Positions 1-6,165 of a stretch of DNA of 6,301 nt are shown here, one piece after another. The stretch comes from Candidatus Hydrogenedentota bacterium (lineage in GTDB: Bacteria > Hydrogenedentota > Hydrogenedentia > Hydrogenedentales > CAITNO01). The stretch is from NCBI GenBank assembly GCA_007124105.1, contig SLFT01000477.1, positions 1 through 6,301 on the forward strand, given 5' to 3'. A program made the translations under genes and the position numbers. The stretch's first letter is position 1. Each line of letters starts with the position of its first letter. The notes under the pieces are model-generated. The model saw nothing but the letters and a program-made list of their open reading frames with translations. It was not told the DNA's origin and ran no database searches.

Positions 1-579
1 CATCATGTAGGTATACAGCAACGTAGAAGTCCCCCGACCATTCTGATCAAGGGCAAAATAACCTTTAACGCCCTTCGATACGGCATCACCAGCCAACACG
101 GAGTATGGCTGACTGCCGCTGATGTAATACACTCCCATATCAAGATCAGACTCAGAATGATACGCGCCCGCATCAAGAACTCCTGAATAGACTTCAAAAT
201 CGTCTTTATCACGAATTGTGATGCTTGTGGCGTCAGCATACGAAAAAACCGTAATTTCGTTGAAGGTATAGGCCACGCTGTCAAAGGTCGTCTCCCCGCT
301 TTTTGCGTGCCGACCCGGAAAGCCTGGATAAAACTGGGGCAGGTTTTCCTCCTCATAGGTTGCTTCTTCGCCCGGAAGGCCGCCGGCGACAAGTGAATCA
401 TCCCATGTGCTTGTGTCCTCCCCATCGTCCGATGCCTCTGCCCAGGCCTGGGAACCCAGTAGGGGCGCTGCTAACAACCCCATCATAAAGAGTGCGGCGC
501 AAAACGTGCCGACAACAAGGGAGCGGAATTTATTCGCTTCACAACAAAACACCCGAGCAATCGCATTCCTACCAAACAT
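1..579 (-). CDS. Secreted protein of unknown function, N-terminal part (cut by left edge)
   Basis: An open frame runs leftward from an ATG at 579-577 to base 1 without a stop, giving 193 residues; the C-terminus lies outside the window. The start is well supported: TAAGGAGG lies on the minus strand at 595-588, 8 nt before the ATG. The N-terminus is a clear Sec signal peptide: a basic region with R4, R9, K17 and R19, a hydrophobic core at about residues 21-42, and an AWA|EA signal-peptidase I site after residue 47. An acidic, low-complexity linker follows (about 48-75, rich in D and E), then a region that looks like beta-sandwich, with alternating hydrophobics from about residue 100 to 193. 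Phrases such as VFSYADATSITI and GYFALDQNGRGTSTLLYTYM remind me of IgGFc-binding-like extracellular beta domains, but this is memory, not a search. I infer export to the periplasm or cell surface. Base composition is less GC-rich than in the two large genes to the right. Function unknown. Confidence 0.85.
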   Translation of the reverse strand, partial: MFGRNAIARVFCCEANKFRSLVVGTFCAALFMMGLLAAPLLGSQAWAEASDDGEDTSTWDDSLVAGGLPGEEATYEEENLPQFYPGFPGRHAKSGETTFDSVAYTFNEITVFSYADATSITIRDKDDFEVYSGVLDAGAYHSESDLDMGVYYISGSQPYSVLAGDAVSKGVKGYFALDQNGRGTSTLLYTYMM

Positions 580-661
580 GATGAGACCCTCCTTAGGTCA
601 AAAGCAACTGATTACCATCCTTACCATTCCAACATCATCCAAAAAACAACGTACTTTAGCA

Positions 662-690
662 ATGTTACCATATTCCAGCCCTTTTTGCAA
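662..690 (-). promoter_or_regulatory. Promoter of the leftward secreted-protein gene
   Basis: On the minus strand a TTGCAA -35 box (690-685) is followed by a 17-bp spacer and TAACAT (667-662). The -10 is extended by TG one base upstream, giving TGGTAACAT. Transcription would start near 655, leaving a leader of about 75 nt before the ATG at 579. Spacing and boxes are close to the sigma-70 consensus. The call rests on pattern only. Confidence 0.6.
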
Positions 691-785
691 GGCATGTTTA
701 ATATATTCGCCTAATACATTAATATAAAACGTTCCTCTATGTGAGCGCGATGAAAAGAATGGTTGCTTATGAAGGCCCCCTTCTC

Positions 786-814
786 TTAGAATGGCACACG
801 GCAAGCGCTATAAA
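786..814 (+). promoter_or_regulatory. Candidate promoter of rimO
   Basis: TTAGAA (786-791), 17 bp, then TATAAA (809-814). The -10 matches the sigma-70 consensus at five of six positions, the -35 at only three of six. It would start RNA near 821 and give rimO a leader of about 186 nt. Nothing better was found between here and the rimO start, but the support is weak. Confidence 0.3.
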
Positions 815-905
815 GGGAAACAGGTGTGTGGGAGATTCCGCCCGCGCCAGCCGCTCATCGCCTGCTTCCCTCATCGGAAATATGCAAACAATTATCGGCC
901 CCTGT

Positions 906-937
906 CCTGTGTTCGCGCGAAAACACAACAACACAGG
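906..937 (+). other. Inverted repeat in the rimO leader
   Basis: CCTGTGTT (906-913) pairs perfectly with AACACAGG (930-937) across a 16-nt loop. Overlapping the left arm and loop is a perfect 10-bp palindrome, TTCGCGCGAA (912-921), so two alternative foldings or a protein-binding site are possible. A T-rich tract (948-966) follows, but not directly after the stem, so it is not a canonical terminator. Role unknown. Confidence 0.35.
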
Positions 938-1006
938 CCAAGAACACTTTCTTTTCGGCGCTTTTTTACCGCAACACACAGATGGAAAACAGATGGAAAC
1001 ACGTCC

Positions 1007-2365
1007 ATGAATAACACGGCCCGCATACATACCGCCCCCGCAATCGGCCTTGTCGTGTTGGGCTGCGACAAGAATACGGCTGACGCCGAGCGCCTGGCGG
1101 GCATGTTATCCGGGCGCCTTCCCGCGCGGACGGCGATACATGGACTGGCGCCGGACGCCGACAATATCCCACGGCTTGATGCGGTTGTCATCTACACCTG
1201 CGCGTTTATTCATGACGCGAAAGAGGAGTCCGTTGAAACCATTCTGGCATGGTGCGCGCGCAAGACGGAGACGGGCAACCCGCGGCGCGTGTATGTGGCG
1301 GGATGTCTGTCGCAACGCCACGGGGAGGCGCTAACCGAGGAAATACCGGAAGTGGACGGCTTCTTTGGGGTGAGCGACATCACGACGCTTGTTGAAACGC
1401 TGTGTGACGCGCCCAGGCCGACAGAGATGGACATCGCTGCGCCTGTCCGTCGTCGGCTTGACGATAAGCCACATGCCTTCCTGAAAATAGCGGACGGCTG
1501 CAACCATGCCTGCGCCTTCTGTGTCATTCCCCATATTAAGGGCCCCTTCCATTCCACGCCCCGCGAGACGCTGCTGGCCGATGCGCGAGAACTGGTAAAA
1601 CAAGGCGCGCGCGAACTTACACTGGTCGCACAGGATACTACCGCTTATGGACGCGACCTCTATCCTGATTACCGGCTCCCCGAACTGCTGCGCGACTTGT
1701 GCGCCCTGCCCGGCGATTTCTGGGTGCGCTGTCTCTACTGTTATCCCGGCGGCGTCACGGACGCGCTCATCGAACAGATGGCAACCCAACCGAAAATAGC
1801 GCCCTATCTCGACATGCCGTTACAGCATGTATCGCCGTCGGTGCTTCATGCCATGAAACGTCCCGCGCCGGAACAGGACATCGTCGCGCTTGTGGCGCGG
1901 TTGCGCGCGGCGCTGCCCAACCTTGCCTTGCGCACCACCATGCTGGTGGGGTTTCCCGGCGAGTCGGGGGCCGATCACCGTATGATGCTGGACGCCGTCC
2001 GGGAAATCGCCTTTGAATGGCTGGGCGCCTTTATTTTTTGTCCGGAGGAAGGCGCGCCCGCCGCAACCATGGCGGCGCCCGTGCCCGAAGCGATTGCCCG
2101 CAAGCGGTTCGAGGCGCTCATGGAATTACAGGCGGAGATAACAGCCCGGTTCAACAAAAGCCGCGAAGGACAACAAACACGCGCGCTGGTTGAAAACTAC
2201 GACCCGGACTTGAATGCCTGGACAGCGCGAAGCGTCGCCGAAGCGCCCGATGTGGACGGGGCCGTGCTGATCTATCCCCATCCATCCCTCAAACAGGGCG
2301 CATTCGCGGACGTTGAATTCATAAACGCCTCCCTCTACGATATCACCGCACGGGTTGTGGAATGA
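1007..2365 (+). CDS. rimO: Ribosomal protein S12 methylthiotransferase RimO (radical SAM)
   Basis: The 452-residue product is of usual RimO length (about 440). RimO adds a methylthio group to the conserved aspartate of ribosomal protein S12 in the cytosol, using two [4Fe-4S] clusters and S-adenosylmethionine. The N-terminal UPF0004 domain carries three cluster cysteines in LGCDKN (C20), YTCAFI (C65) and AGCLSQR (C100). The radical-SAM core has the CxxxCxxC motif, C165-C169-C172, followed by VIPHIKG. Typical RimO stretches follow: LVAQDTTAYGRDLY, YLDMPLQH and MLVGFPGE. The last 70 or so residues form a TRAM RNA-binding domain. The NTCGFI-like motif with the AKEES helix and the IPEVDGFFG segment favour RimO over MiaB. 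The ATG at 1007 is chosen because homology starts there; its GGAAA site (995-999) is weak. The frame stays open upstream to 791, but those 72 residues look like non-coding translation. The usual RSR after the cluster motif reads HST here. The gene appears monocistronic. Confidence 0.95.
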   Translation: MNNTARIHTAPAIGLVVLGCDKNTADAERLAGMLSGRLPARTAIHGLAPDADNIPRLDAVVIYTCAFIHDAKEESVETILAWCARKTETGNPRRVYVAGCLSQRHGEALTEEIPEVDGFFGVSDITTLVETLCDAPRPTEMDIAAPVRRRLDDKPHAFLKIADGCNHACAFCVIPHIKGPFHSTPRETLLADARELVKQGARELTLVAQDTTAYGRDLYPDYRLPELLRDLCALPGDFWVRCLYCYPGGVTDALIEQMATQPKIAPYLDMPLQHVSPSVLHAMKRPAPEQDIVALVARLRAALPNLALRTTMLVGFPGESGADHRMMLDAVREIAFEWLGAFIFCPEEGAPAATMAAPVPEAIARKRFEALMELQAEITARFNKSREGQQTRALVENYDPDLNAWTARSVAEAPDVDGAVLIYPHPSLKQGAFADVEFINASLYDITARVVE

Positions 2366-2402
2366 GTCCGCGGGAAGGATGCCGTTCGTACGGCTCAGAT
2401 GT

Positions 2403-2532
2403 TTTTGGAGTGCGCAAGTCATACTTTCGCTTTATCTTTCGTAGTATCGTACACCTTGATTCGTTTAATTGCTATACAAGGCCCACGTAAAAAGGAAAGC
2501 GAAAGCGCAAGTATGACTTGCGCACTCCAAAA
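2403..2532. repeat. REPIN-like pair of inverted palindromes
   Basis: Two arms face each other: 2403-2440 and 2495-2532 are reverse complements at 35 of 38 positions, separated by 54 bp. Each arm contains its own short palindrome. The right one is perfect: GCGCAAGT, loop ATG, ACTTGCGC (2505-2523). The left one (2412-2430) has one mismatch in eight pairs. Both are flanked on the outside by TTTTGGAGT (the reverse complement in the right arm). An inner CCTTG/CAAGG pair (2454-2458, 2477-2481) sits in the spacer. This is the architecture of a REP doublet (REPIN/BIME), a non-autonomous element usually spread by a RAYT transposase; no RAYT gene is in the window. It lies 37 bp after the rimO stop. A transcript could fold it into one long hairpin, so it may insulate rimO from the next gene; no classic T-tract terminator is seen. 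Confidence 0.85.
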
Positions 2533-2603
2533 CTATGAACAACCATCCACGAAAAATATCGCGCTGACTTACAACACGGTCTGGCGGAATGTCCAGTCAA
2601 ATA

Positions 2604-2612
2604 TGCTATCAT
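2604..2612 (+). promoter_or_regulatory. Candidate extended -10 promoter of the mannosidase gene
   Basis: TGCTATCAT is an extended -10 (TG, one base, TATCAT), 41 bp before the mannosidase ATG. No recognisable -35 lies 16-19 bp upstream, which extended -10 promoters can tolerate. It is the only good candidate between the palindrome pair and the gene. Confidence 0.4.
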
Positions 2613-2653
2613 GCCGCCGCTTGTTCTTCTTTATAGCCCAACGGGAGACCATC

Positions 2654-5152
2654 ATGAAATCACTATATCTGATCTGCAACGCGCATCTTGACCCCTACTG
2701 GATGTGGGAATGGGAGGAAGGCGCTGCCGAAGCGCTGTCCACGTTTCGCACGGCGGCGGCGTTTTGCGAGGAATACGAGGGCTTTGTTTTTAATCATAAC
2801 GAGGTGATTTTGTATAAATGGGTCGAGGAATTCGAGCCGGCCCTGTTCACGCGTATCCAGCGGCTGGTGGCGGCGGGGAAATGGCATATCATGGGCGGCT
2901 GGTATCTGCAACCAGACTGCAACATGCCCTGCGGCGAATCCTTCGCGCGCCAGATTCTGACGGGGAAACGCTATTTCCGCGACAAGTTCGGCGTCGAACC
3001 CACCACGGCCATCAACTTCGACCCCTTCGGACATACCCGCGGGCTGGTACAGATTCTAGCCAAATCGGGATACGACTCCTATCTGCATTGCCGTCCAGAC
3101 AACAACGATTGCCCGTTGCCGGACGCCGATTATATATGGGTGGGCTATGACGGATCAGAAGTCGCGGGACATCGTACACTGGTATGGTACGGGACGCCGA
3201 CGCGCGGCATGATCAAGGGTGTGCTGGAAGACTATCTGAAAAACCACGCCGACCGCGAAACAGGACTGGTCACATGGGGCATCGGCAACCACGGCGGCGG
3301 CCCGTCGCGTGTTGACCTGGACGACATCAACGCCATCATCCGCGCGAACACGGATTTCCCCATCACGCACGCCACACCCGAGGCCTATTTCGCGGCGCTT
3401 CGTGAAAGCGGTGTTGAACGTCCCCGCGTCGAACGCGACATCAACCCCTGGGCCACGGGTTGCTATACCTCGCAGGTGCGGCTCAAACAGAAGCACCGCC
3501 TGCTTGAGAACGAATTGTACGCCGTGGAAAAGATGTGCGCCCACGCCGGACTTTGCAAACTGATGGCGTATCCCCGCGCGGAATTGCATGAGGCGTTGTG
3601 CGACCTGATGGTGGCCGAGTTTCACGACATCCTGCCCGGCTCGTCCGTGCAGCCGGTCGAGGACGCCGGACTGCGTCTGATGGAACATGCCCTCGAGATA
3701 CTGTCGCGCCTGAAGGCGCGCGCCTTTTTCGCGCTCGCCGCCGGACAAGCAAAGGCCGCAGCCGATACCATCCCCGTGCTGACGTACAACCCGCATCCTT
3801 TCCCCGTGACAACCGCCGTCGCCTGCGAGTTCAACCTGCCGGACCGGCACGACGAAGAGGTCTTCTTCGATTTCGAGGCGGCCATGAACGGCGCAACAGT
3901 GCCGTGTCAGGTGGAACAGGCCGCCGGGAACATACCCCTCGAATGGCGCAAACGCTGCGTGTTCCACGTTACGCTGGCGCCGGGACAAATCAACCGGATT
4001 GACTGTACGCCGCGCAAACACGATAAAAAGCCCGTGTCCACGCTGCCCCGGGATGATGTGTACCTGGTGTTCAAAACGGCAACCCTCGATGTACACATTA
4101 ACACGGACACCGGCCTGATAGACCGCTTCCGCGTAAACGGCAGAGACGCGTTCAGGCCCGGCGCCTGCGCGCCGCTGGTGATGCGGGACAACGAAGACCC
4201 GTGGAGCATGACCGTGAACCAGTATCGCGATGTGGCCGGACGCTTCACGCTCATGTCCCCCGAAGCGGGAACACGATTCTCCGGGTTGACGCTCGACGCG
4301 CCGTTGCCGTCCGTGCGCGTTGTGGAAGACGGCCCCGTGCGCACCGTCGTCGAGGCGCTTATGCATTACGGCCACTCCTTCCTCGCGCTGACGTACCGGC
4401 TGCCCAAACAGGGTTCCGAGATGGAGCTTCATGTCCGCGTCCATTGGAACGAAAAGGACAGCATGGTAAAGCTGGCGCTGCCCGCCGCGTTCCACGACGG
4501 CGCATACTGGGGACAGGTCGCTTACGGCCGCGACCGACTGCCCGGCGACGAACGCGAGGTGGTCGCCCAGAAATGGGTCGCCGCCGTATCCGACGCGCAG
4601 GACATGGCCATAACCTGTATTAACGACGGCGTGTACGGTTCCGACTTCCCCGACAACGAAATACGGATGACGCTGCTGCGCGCGCCCGCCTATTCCGCGC
4701 ATCCCATCGGCGACCGAAAAACCGTGCCCCAGGACAGATACACACCGCGCATAGACCAGGGCGAACGACAGTTCACTTTCTGGATTAACGCGGGCCCCGT
4801 TGACGAGCGCATGCGCCGCGTGGACCGCGAAGCGCTCGCCCGCAATGAAAAGCCCATGGCGCTGTCCTTCTACCCCTCGGGCGAGGGCGCGCCGCCGCCG
4901 CCCGGCATTGCCCTGGCCGACAACACAACACTGCTCACCACATGCAAACGCGCCGAAGAAGGCGACGGCTACATCCTCCGACTCTTCGAACCCACCGGCG
5001 AACCACGCAACACAACGCTCATCGTTCCCGCGTTAAACATGGAAAAATCCGTTGCGCTGCGGCCTTTTGAAATCAAAAGCCTGCTCCTCGATCCGACCAG
5101 AAGGACGCTATGCGAGGTGGACTTGCTTGAACAGCCGGTAACCCAAACATGA
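2654..5152 (+). CDS. Glycoside hydrolase family 38 alpha-mannosidase
   Basis: The 832-residue product is complete and near the usual length of bacterial GH38 enzymes. The family hydrolyses alpha-mannosidic bonds with retention, using a bound zinc ion. The catalytic domain starts at once: the HxDxxW motif gives H11 and D13 as metal ligands in NAHLDPYW. D123 in NFDPFGH is the expected nucleophile and third ligand. H324 in EFHDILPGSS matches the HHDAITGT-type motif that supplies the last metal ligand, followed by the substrate-binding D325. A glycine-rich GIGNHGGGP loop (209-217) is also typical of bacterial and cytosolic members. The central helical domain follows, then a C-terminal beta-sandwich region to about residue 820. 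There is no signal peptide, so the enzyme should be cytosolic and act on imported oligosaccharides. GGGAG (2643-2647) precedes the ATG; the frame is open back to 2399 but that part crosses the palindrome repeat and is rejected. Linkage specificity cannot be read from sequence. No transporter or kinase accompanies it here. Confidence 0.93.
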   Translation: MKSLYLICNAHLDPYWMWEWEEGAAEALSTFRTAAAFCEEYEGFVFNHNEVILYKWVEEFEPALFTRIQRLVAAGKWHIMGGWYLQPDCNMPCGESFARQILTGKRYFRDKFGVEPTTAINFDPFGHTRGLVQILAKSGYDSYLHCRPDNNDCPLPDADYIWVGYDGSEVAGHRTLVWYGTPTRGMIKGVLEDYLKNHADRETGLVTWGIGNHGGGPSRVDLDDINAIIRANTDFPITHATPEAYFAALRESGVERPRVERDINPWATGCYTSQVRLKQKHRLLENELYAVEKMCAHAGLCKLMAYPRAELHEALCDLMVAEFHDILPGSSVQPVEDAGLRLMEHALEILSRLKARAFFALAAGQAKAAADTIPVLTYNPHPFPVTTAVACEFNLPDRHDEEVFFDFEAAMNGATVPCQVEQAAGNIPLEWRKRCVFHVTLAPGQINRIDCTPRKHDKKPVSTLPRDDVYLVFKTATLDVHINTDTGLIDRFRVNGRDAFRPGACAPLVMRDNEDPWSMTVNQYRDVAGRFTLMSPEAGTRFSGLTLDAPLPSVRVVEDGPVRTVVEALMHYGHSFLALTYRLPKQGSEMELHVRVHWNEKDSMVKLALPAAFHDGAYWGQVAYGRDRLPGDEREVVAQKWVAAVSDAQDMAITCINDGVYGSDFPDNEIRMTLLRAPAYSAHPIGDRKTVPQDRYTPRIDQGERQFTFWINAGPVDERMRRVDREALARNEKPMALSFYPSGEGAPPPPGIALADNTTLLTTCKRAEEGDGYILRLFEPTGEPRNTTLIVPALNMEKSVALRPFEIKSLLLDPTRRTLCEVDLLEQPVTQT

Positions 5153-5218
5153 CATGGAATTCCGGGGACAGCCACTCATGAGACATTGCCTCCCCCATAA
5201 ACGACGCAAATGCGCATG

Positions 5219-5267
5219 GTCAGACATGTCTGATACCGTCCGACCGAGTCCGACAACGTCCGAAATA
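5219..5267 (+). repeat. Helically phased array of GTCYGA-type hexamers
   Basis: Five related hexamers start at 5219 (GTCAGA), 5228 (GTCTGA), 5238, 5248 and 5258 (GTCCGA three times), at spacings of 9, 10, 10 and 10 bp. The four bases between hexamers differ, so only the hexamer is kept. The first two units also form a perfect 14-bp palindrome, TCAGACATGTCTGA (5220-5233). One unit per helical turn would suit a cooperative DNA-binding protein, but a decaying simple tandem repeat would look the same. Confidence 0.65.
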
Positions 5268-5397
5268 CCATAGAAGAAATATTTTTTCAGAGCAGTATCC
5301 TTAATTATGCCTATTTCGATGTTCCAGAGCATGGGAAACTGCTACTGTTTGGCGCAATTAAGTATACTATCCCCAGACTTGCGCGGGTTCATAATAG

Positions 5398-5428
5398 TTG
5401 TCATTCGGCGCGGCCCGCATGTTAAAAT
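5398..5428 (+). promoter_or_regulatory. Promoter of hicBA
   Basis: TTGTCA (5398-5403) is five of six to the sigma-70 -35 box. After 19 bp comes TAAAAT (5423-5428), extended by TG at 5420-5421. The spacer is slightly long. RNA would start near 5435, giving a very short leader of about 12 nt before the hicB ATG, with the AAAAGGA site (5433-5439) overlapping the start point. The strong boxes favour the call; the short leader counts against it. Confidence 0.45.
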
Positions 5429-5446
5429 AGGCAAAAGGATAGACCC

Positions 5447-5668
5447 ATGAAACAGTACCGGTTTACCATCGTTTATGAGCGGGATGAAGACGGCCGCATC
5501 ATTGCCTTGTGCCCAGCGCTGCAAGGATGCTATGCCGAAGGCGAAACCGAGGAAGAAGCGCGCGCCAATATTCGGGAAGCCATTGAGGCGCATATAGAAT
5601 CCCGCCTGGCCCACGGCGACCCCATCTATACAGAAATCCACAGTGAAGCCATTTCACTTTCCCTATGA
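5447..5668 (+). CDS. hicB: HicB-family antitoxin, short form
   Basis: The product is 73 residues. HicB antitoxins bind and block the HicA mRNA-cleaving toxin. The sequence shows the HicB core, a degenerate RNase H-like fold: strand YRFTIVYERDEDGRIIALCP, then the signature LQGCYAEGETEEEARANIREAIEAHIE, which is the conserved G-C-x-x-x-G-x-T-x-x-E-A helix region. The protein stops about ten residues after the core, so it lacks the C-terminal HTH or ribbon-helix-helix domain that longer HicB proteins use to repress their own promoter. The start is supported by AAAAGGA (5433-5439) 7 nt upstream. It precedes hicA and overlaps it by four bases (ATGA at 5665-5668), implying translational coupling. 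Family assignment is confident; the mode of autoregulation is open. Confidence 0.9.
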   Translation: MKQYRFTIVYERDEDGRIIALCPALQGCYAEGETEEEARANIREAIEAHIESRLAHGDPIYTEIHSEAISLSL

Positions 5669-5886
5669 GTCCACACCTCCCACATCTTACATCGCGTGAA
5701 GTTGTGCGCCTTGTCGAAATGAACGGCTTTGTATTTGATCGACAAAAGGGAAGCCATGCGGTCTATCGTCATCCCGACGGCCGCCGCGTCACAATTCCCA
5801 TACACACATCCCGTACCATTGGTGTAGGACTTCTCCGCCAAATCCTGCGCGATGCCGAGATTAACCCGGATGAACTCCGCAAGTGA
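5665..5886 (+). CDS. hicA: HicA-family mRNA interferase toxin
   Basis: The 73-residue product is a typical HicA toxin, a small double-stranded-RNA-binding-like (dsRBD) fold that cleaves mRNA when freed from HicB. Recognisable segments in order: LTSREVVRLVEMNGF (first helix), FDRQKGSHAVYRHPDGRR with the conserved catalytic histidine H31 in GSH, VTIPIH, and GVGLLRQILRDAEINPDELRK at the C-terminus. All family landmarks are intact, so the toxin should be active. There is no Shine-Dalgarno site; the start codon overlaps the hicB stop as ATGA, so translation most likely depends on ribosomes finishing hicB. No terminator is seen between its stop and the repeat DNA at 5974. Confidence 0.93.
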   Translation: MSPHLPHLTSREVVRLVEMNGFVFDRQKGSHAVYRHPDGRRVTIPIHTSRTIGVGLLRQILRDAEINPDELRK

Positions 5887-5973
5887 TATATGAAAGATTT
5901 GCCGTTGCACCAAGACTGGTTAAAATTCAGACATCCTGAGCGCGACGGAATCTACAATGGCACTTTCAGGCCA
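5887..5973. other. Short non-coding stretch after hicA
   Basis: No gene, hairpin or promoter is evident. An ATG at 5890 opens a frame that continues to 6249, but it reads straight through a long inverted repeat, lacks a ribosome binding site and matches nothing I know before its last 25 codons. It is therefore not called as a gene. Confidence 0.5.
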
Positions 5974-6038
5974 ACACATAGACTGAGTAAAAAAGGGACT
6001 GACTGCCAAATAGTTCTTACTCCTGAAGAAAATCGTGC
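5974..6038 (+). repeat. Direct repeat, copy 1
   Basis: These 65 bases are identical to 6237-6301, 263 bp to the right. The repeat starts with ACACATAGACTGAG and includes the left arm of the hairpin element at 5987-6013. The match begins sharply: the base before it differs (5973 A, 6236 C). The right end cannot be set because copy 2 is cut by the window edge. Confidence 0.95.
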
Positions 6039-6077
6039 GTGGCGAGTTCGCTATTTGGTAGTCTGTCCCTTTTTTAC
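5987..6077. repeat. Long hairpin repeat element
   Basis: The arms 5987-6013 and 6051-6077 are reverse complements at 25 of 27 positions around a 37-bp loop. The outer part is GTAAAAAAGGGAC and the inner part CCAAATAG; the two mismatches lie between. The loop holds a further TTCTT/AAGAA stem (6014-6018, 6026-6030). The right arm ends in a T6 tract, so a plus-strand transcript leaving hicA could terminate here, as could a minus-strand transcript by symmetry. The form suggests a miniature palindromic mobile element or a REP-type doublet. No transposase is present and no target-site duplication can be shown. Confidence 0.8.
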
Positions 6078-6165
6078 GGCCTTTTATGCAAAATCAGTTT
6101 CCGGAAAACCATGCCAAAACACCGTCGAGTTCAGTATGTCTGAGGTTAGGCATGCTCCGTCTCCA

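Larger units (their letters stand above)
580..1006. other. Divergent intergenic region without a convincing gene
   Basis: These 427 bases separate the leftward secreted-protein gene from rimO. The left part (600-740) is AT-rich and holds the leftward promoter. The right part holds a candidate rimO promoter (786-814) and a leader with a small inverted repeat (906-937). Open frames here are short, overlap one another on both strands and lack ribosome binding sites or recognisable motifs, so none is called. Just before rimO there is an 11-base near-repeat, GATGGAAAACA followed directly by GATGGAAACAC (981-1001). Confidence 0.6.
5153..5446. other. Intergenic region after the mannosidase gene
   Basis: No gene is seen in these 294 bases. 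It opens with the palindrome GGAATTCC (5156-5163) leading into GGGGACAG (5164-5171). It then holds a phased GTCYGA array (5219-5267), an AT-rich stretch (5264-5310), a short palindrome AGTATACT (5361-5368) and the hicBA promoter (5398-5428). No hairpin followed by a T-run is present to terminate the mannosidase transcript. Confidence 0.6.

Noticed and set aside
3..425. Another minus-strand open frame at the left end
   Set aside because: It overlaps the signal-peptide-bearing frame in a different phase, has no ribosome binding site and translates to a proline- and arginine-rich sequence without motifs.
791..1006. In-frame upstream extension of rimO by 72 residues
   Set aside because: The translation has no similarity to RimO, which starts at the conserved N-terminal strand just after 1007, and the result would be far longer than the family norm.
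2399..2653. In-frame upstream extension of the mannosidase by 85 residues
   Set aside because: It reads through the inverted-palindrome repeat and a promoter candidate; the true N-terminus places HLDPYW directly after a short beta strand, as usual for the family.
3155..4702. Long open frame on the minus strand inside the mannosidase gene
   Set aside because: It is the antisense shadow of a GC-rich gene: no recognisable domain, and the plus-strand frame carries the full set of GH38 motifs.
5219..5267. CRISPR array
   Set aside because: The units are only 6 bp with 4-bp gaps; there are no spacers or cas genes.
5108..5332. Small minus-strand frame downstream of the mannosidase gene
   Set aside because: It overlaps the end of the mannosidase gene and the hexamer array, with no ribosome binding site or family resemblance.
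5361..5368. AGTATACT as an operator or second hicBA -10 box
   Set aside because: An 8-bp palindrome is expected by chance at this scale and no -35 box lies at a suitable distance.
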